A stretch of 64,000 nt of DNA from positions 1 to 64,000 of the forward strand of contig JAEXMK010000212.1 in NCBI GenBank assembly GCA_023444445.1, given 5' to 3'. The translations under genes were made by a program, and so were the position numbers. Of the stretch, positions 61,769 through 64,000 are shown one piece after another. The DNA comes from Pseudomonadota bacterium (GTDB lineage: Bacteria; Pseudomonadota; Alphaproteobacteria; Rhizobiales; Rhizobiaceae). The notes beneath the pieces were generated by a model. The model made no database searches, was not told where the DNA came from, and was given only the letters and a program-made list of their open reading frames with translations. The first letter of the stretch is position 1. Each line of letters starts with the position of its first letter.

Positions 61769-62177
61769 CCCTCTCTTTCATATCAGGCGGTATTTCATCA
61801 CCACTAAAATCAACCGCAAAAGAAACCGTGCAAGCGTGACAAAACTGCACTAGCACAATGCGGCAATCAAAGAGATGATGACGACAACTAAATATTAGAG
61901 AGCGACAATACTGACACCGTCAGGCAATTCGAATATCGCGCCTGATCTGGATTTTTCCGGCGCGGCTGAGCGATGAGGAACATGAAGCATCACCTTAAGT
62001 TAGGCATATGCCTGATTGGGGAATGTAAACATCTCGGAAAGCGATTCTGCTGAAGGGATGTAACGCCGGTTGGGGTTTCCTTTACCGGTGTCATATATGA
62101 AGTGCTTATTTTTATAAACTTATACGGTGTCCGGATTATTTTCACTTTTTCGGACAGAATTTCATTTTGAGGACCAA
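61769..62177 (+). promoter_or_regulatory. 409-base gap upstream of the export lipoprotein, with 5' inverted repeat
   Basis: No credible gene is seen. TGTCCG at 62128-62133 and CGGACA at 62151-62156 pair across 17 AT-rich bases, about 20 bases before the lipoprotein start, so a leader hairpin is possible. The last 180 bases are AT-rich (CTTATTTTTATAAACTTATA), as for a promoter. Confidence 0.4.
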
Positions 62178-63374
62178 ATGCGTTTATTGAATGTTTCGAT
62201 TTTGCTCGCCTCTGCAGCACTGTCGGGTTGCACGGTTACTGCGGCCTCCGGGCCCGATGCGGCGACGATCGAATCCAACGCTTCCGTAAAATTTGCGTCC
62301 AAGGACAAACACAAGGCCGCAGGCGTCGATTACGCCCTGATCGATGTCAACAGCGCCATTCTCAATTACGTCGGGGACACCACCAATACCACCCTGCTCG
62401 GCAGCTTCGGCGGCGGCAAGGGTGGCGTGCCGGCATTGCCGATGGGTGTCGGCGACGTTGTGCAGGTGGCCATCTTTGAAAGCCAGGCGGGTGGCCTGTT
62501 CATTCCCAATGATGCCGGCAGCCGTCCCGGCAACTTCATCAGCCTGCCGAACCAGACGGTGGACCGCGAGGGCAATATTAGTGTTCCCTATGCCGGCAAG
62601 ATTCGCGCCACCGGCCGCAACGTCGAGGATGTGCAGAGCGAAATCGAGGAACGGCTCGCCAACCGCGCCATCGAACCGCAGGTCCTCATCACCAAGATTT
62701 CCAGCCGTTCCGCACAGGCTTCCGTGCTTGGCGACGTGAAGGAGCCGACAAAGGTTCAGCTTTCGGAAGCGGGCGATCGCGTTCTCGACGTCATCTCCTA
62801 TGCCAAGGGCCTGAGCGCGCCGAATATCGAATCCTACGTCACATTGATCCGCCGTGGCAAGACCGCCCGCGTCAACTACAACCACCTCGTCAGCACGCCC
62901 TCGGAAAATATTTATGTGGTTCCGGGTGATACCATCATGGTGGAGCGCGAGCGCCGCACCTATCTCGCCTTCGGCGCTTCCGGCCTGAACGGACGTTTCG
63001 AGTTCGAGGATGCCAATCTCAAGCTTTCGGATGCGCTCGGCAAAGCCGGCGGCCTGCTCGATTCCCGTGCAGACCCTGCCCAGGTCTATATCTATCGTAC
63101 CGTGAGACGCGATCTTCTCGTGAAACTCGGTATCGATACATCGAAATTCCCCGGACAGGATATTCCGGTCATCTTCCGCGCCAATCTGCGCGATCCGTCG
63201 ACGTTCTTCGCCACCACGAAGTTCCCGATGCAGGATCGCGACATCATCTATGTCACCAATTCGCAGGCAACGGAGCTTTACAAGTTCCTGGATCTCATCG
63301 GGTCCGTTCCGGCAACGACGGGCAACGTTGGACAGGACGTGCTTAGGACGCGCAACGCCATCCGTGCCTTCTGA
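62178..63374 (+). CDS. Wza-like outer-membrane polysaccharide export lipoprotein (OPX)
   Basis: A 398-residue OPX protein. The leader RLLNVSILLASAALSGC ends in a lipobox with Cys near residue 18. The Poly_export domain has GVGDVVQVAIFESQAGGLFIPN near residue 95, NQTVDREGNISVPYAGKIRATGRNVEDVQSEIEERLANRAIEPQVLI near 130 (key text ISVPYAGKIRATGR) and two SLBB-type stretches, from ASVLGDVKEPTKVQLSEAGDRVLDVI near 190 and YLAFGASGLNGRFEFEDANLKLSDAL near 268. It forms the outer-membrane exit channel for exopolysaccharide. The start at 62178 has TGAGGA upstream. No Wzc-like partner is seen in the window. Confidence 0.93.
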   Translation: MRLLNVSILLASAALSGCTVTAASGPDAATIESNASVKFASKDKHKAAGVDYALIDVNSAILNYVGDTTNTTLLGSFGGGKGGVPALPMGVGDVVQVAIFESQAGGLFIPNDAGSRPGNFISLPNQTVDREGNISVPYAGKIRATGRNVEDVQSEIEERLANRAIEPQVLITKISSRSAQASVLGDVKEPTKVQLSEAGDRVLDVISYAKGLSAPNIESYVTLIRRGKTARVNYNHLVSTPSENIYVVPGDTIMVERERRTYLAFGASGLNGRFEFEDANLKLSDALGKAGGLLDSRADPAQVYIYRTVRRDLLVKLGIDTSKFPGQDIPVIFRANLRDPSTFFATTKFPMQDRDIIYVTNSQATELYKFLDLIGSVPATTGNVGQDVLRTRNAIRAF

Positions 63375-63398
63375 GGCTCGGCATCCCACCGACCCATC

Positions 63399-63428
63399 AA
63401 AGCCGCCCGGAAACGAGGGGGCTTTTTT
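63399..63428 (+). terminator. Rho-independent terminator after the OPX gene
   Basis: AAAGCC pairs with GGCTTT and an inner CCC with GGG (one bulged G), loop GGAAACGA, followed by TTTTTT. It is 25 bases after the OPX stop. Confidence 0.75.
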
Positions 63429-63626
63429 ATTAGTGGTCTCCGCGGCAAAAGTGGCGATAACCCGGTACGGGGCTTCAGACGCGACAGCCTTTCAGGAAAA
63501 TGCTTCAGCCCCTGCGTGGCAAGGCAATGCGGGTGCTGGCGTTGTCGCCGCCATTACAAAAGTTTAAGGTGATTTTGCAGCGCATTGGGTGTCTTGTGGG
63601 GGAAAGCTGCTCCCAAGGCTTGCCGC

Positions 63627-63645
63627 ACATGTTCGGGAAACATGT
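63627..63645. promoter_or_regulatory. Perfect inverted repeat upstream of the efflux adaptor, candidate operator
   Basis: ACATGTT (63627-63633) and AACATGT (63639-63645) are exact complements around five bases, 25 bases before the start of the membrane fusion protein gene. TetR-type repressors of efflux operons often bind such sites. The regulator is not in the window. The rest of 63429-63669 shows no gene. Confidence 0.5.
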
Positions 63646-63669
63646 ACTCTCATTACGCGGAATCGTCCG

Positions 63670-64000
63670 ATGAAACGTTTCTGGACCGCTATTAGCGTTC
63701 TTGCCATTGCAGCCGCCGGTACCTGGTATTACAGGGATCACCTGCCGCTTGATCAGATCCCCTATCTCAAACAATTTGCCAGCACGTCTCCCCAGCCTGG
63801 CACCGAAACTGCAACGCAGTCCTCCCAGAACGGCCAGCCTGCCCGGCAGCCCGGACAAAGACAGGGCGGTGGACGGCGCAATGGCGGTCCTCCCACGGTG
63901 AGCACGATCGCCGTCTCCAAGGCAACGCTGCCGATGGATGCAAAGGCGACGGGATGGGCGGTTGCAGCGGATATCACCAACATCGCACCGCTTCAGGCAG
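63670..64000 (+). CDS. RND-type efflux membrane fusion protein, 5' part (runs off the right edge)
   Basis: An open frame of 110 codons without a stop to the window end. It starts MKRFWTAISVLAIAAAG, a signal anchor, then a Gln/Gly/Pro/Arg-rich linker (residues about 38-70), then PPTVSTIAVSKATLPMDAKATGWAVAADI, which matches the first beta strand of MdtA/AcrA-like adaptor proteins. The family links an inner-membrane RND pump to an outer-membrane channel. The RND gene would be expected to the right. No strong ribosome site is visible, but the start agrees with the leader. Confidence 0.85.
   Translation, partial: MKRFWTAISVLAIAAAGTWYYRDHLPLDQIPYLKQFASTSPQPGTETATQSSQNGQPARQPGQRQGGGRRNGGPPTVSTIAVSKATLPMDAKATGWAVAADITNIAPLQA

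Noticed and set aside
61990-62220. A 76-codon minus-strand frame upstream of the OPX gene
   Set aside because: No ribosome site, no domain, and it runs into the OPX start region; more likely non-coding promoter DNA.

Overview
The window looks like a piece of an alphaproteobacterial accessory replicon, most likely the linear chromosome (chromid) of an Agrobacterium of the tumefaciens/radiobacter complex. The reasons are high-GC coding sequence, an imuA-imuB-dnaE2 cassette with an alphaproteobacterial SOS box (GTTC-N7-GTTC), a minCDE operon with a CtrA-type box, RIME-like intergenic palindromic repeats, and an unusual density of ABC and TRAP uptake systems. From memory, minCDE and the cog3964 deacetylase (Atu3266 in strain C58) lie close together on the C58 linear chromosome, which fits. 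No database was searched.

Layout. 1-9138: a sugar-acid dehydratase (IlvD/Edd family) diverges from a YtfQ-YtfR-YtfT-YjfF type sugar ABC transporter, followed by FadR-type and AraC-type regulators. 9143-14611 (minus): dnaE2-imuB-imuA, the SOS mutasome. 14842-16856: a DUF1304 membrane protein, a glycerate kinase and a small secreted Cys-rich protein. 17130-26979: a glycoside locus with two Gfo/Idh/MocA oxidoreductases, a TIM-barrel isomerase, a MalFGK-type ABC importer, a ROK regulator and a ThuA-like gene broken by an in-frame stop. 27152-33068: an amidase, then a membrane GGDEF-EAL protein with two tandem orphan GltI-like periplasmic binding proteins. 33117-34951 (minus): minC-minD-minE.

35361-44480: a HAD phosphatase, then a FadR-regulated TRAP transporter with an idonate/gulonate-type dehydrogenase and mannonate dehydratase (hexonate/hexuronate catabolism), a VanZ-like protein and a 2-ketoglutarate-semialdehyde dehydrogenase. 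44534-50607: a probable sulfonate locus (binding protein, SsuD-like monooxygenase, fused DctQM TRAP permease and DctP) divergent from an ArsR-type regulator and a glutathione transferase. 50604-60254: a Dpp-type peptide/opine ABC system split around an IclR regulator, with a SelA-like PLP enzyme, a RidA-family protein and a cog3964 deacetylase. 60644-64000: a glycosyltransferase, a Wza-like polysaccharide export lipoprotein, and the start of an RND-type membrane fusion protein running off the right edge.

How it works together. Most of the window is carbon and sulfur scavenging from plant or soil material. Each uptake system is linked to its own regulator and first catabolic enzymes, and several candidate operators can be read directly. 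Six palindromic repeat elements sit between operons. The items most worth follow-up are the GGDEF-EAL plus orphan binding-protein module, the deacetylase/PLP enzyme/RidA pathway, the base-composition mosaic inside dnaE2, the ThuA nonsense codon, and two 119-bp elements with covarying hairpins.
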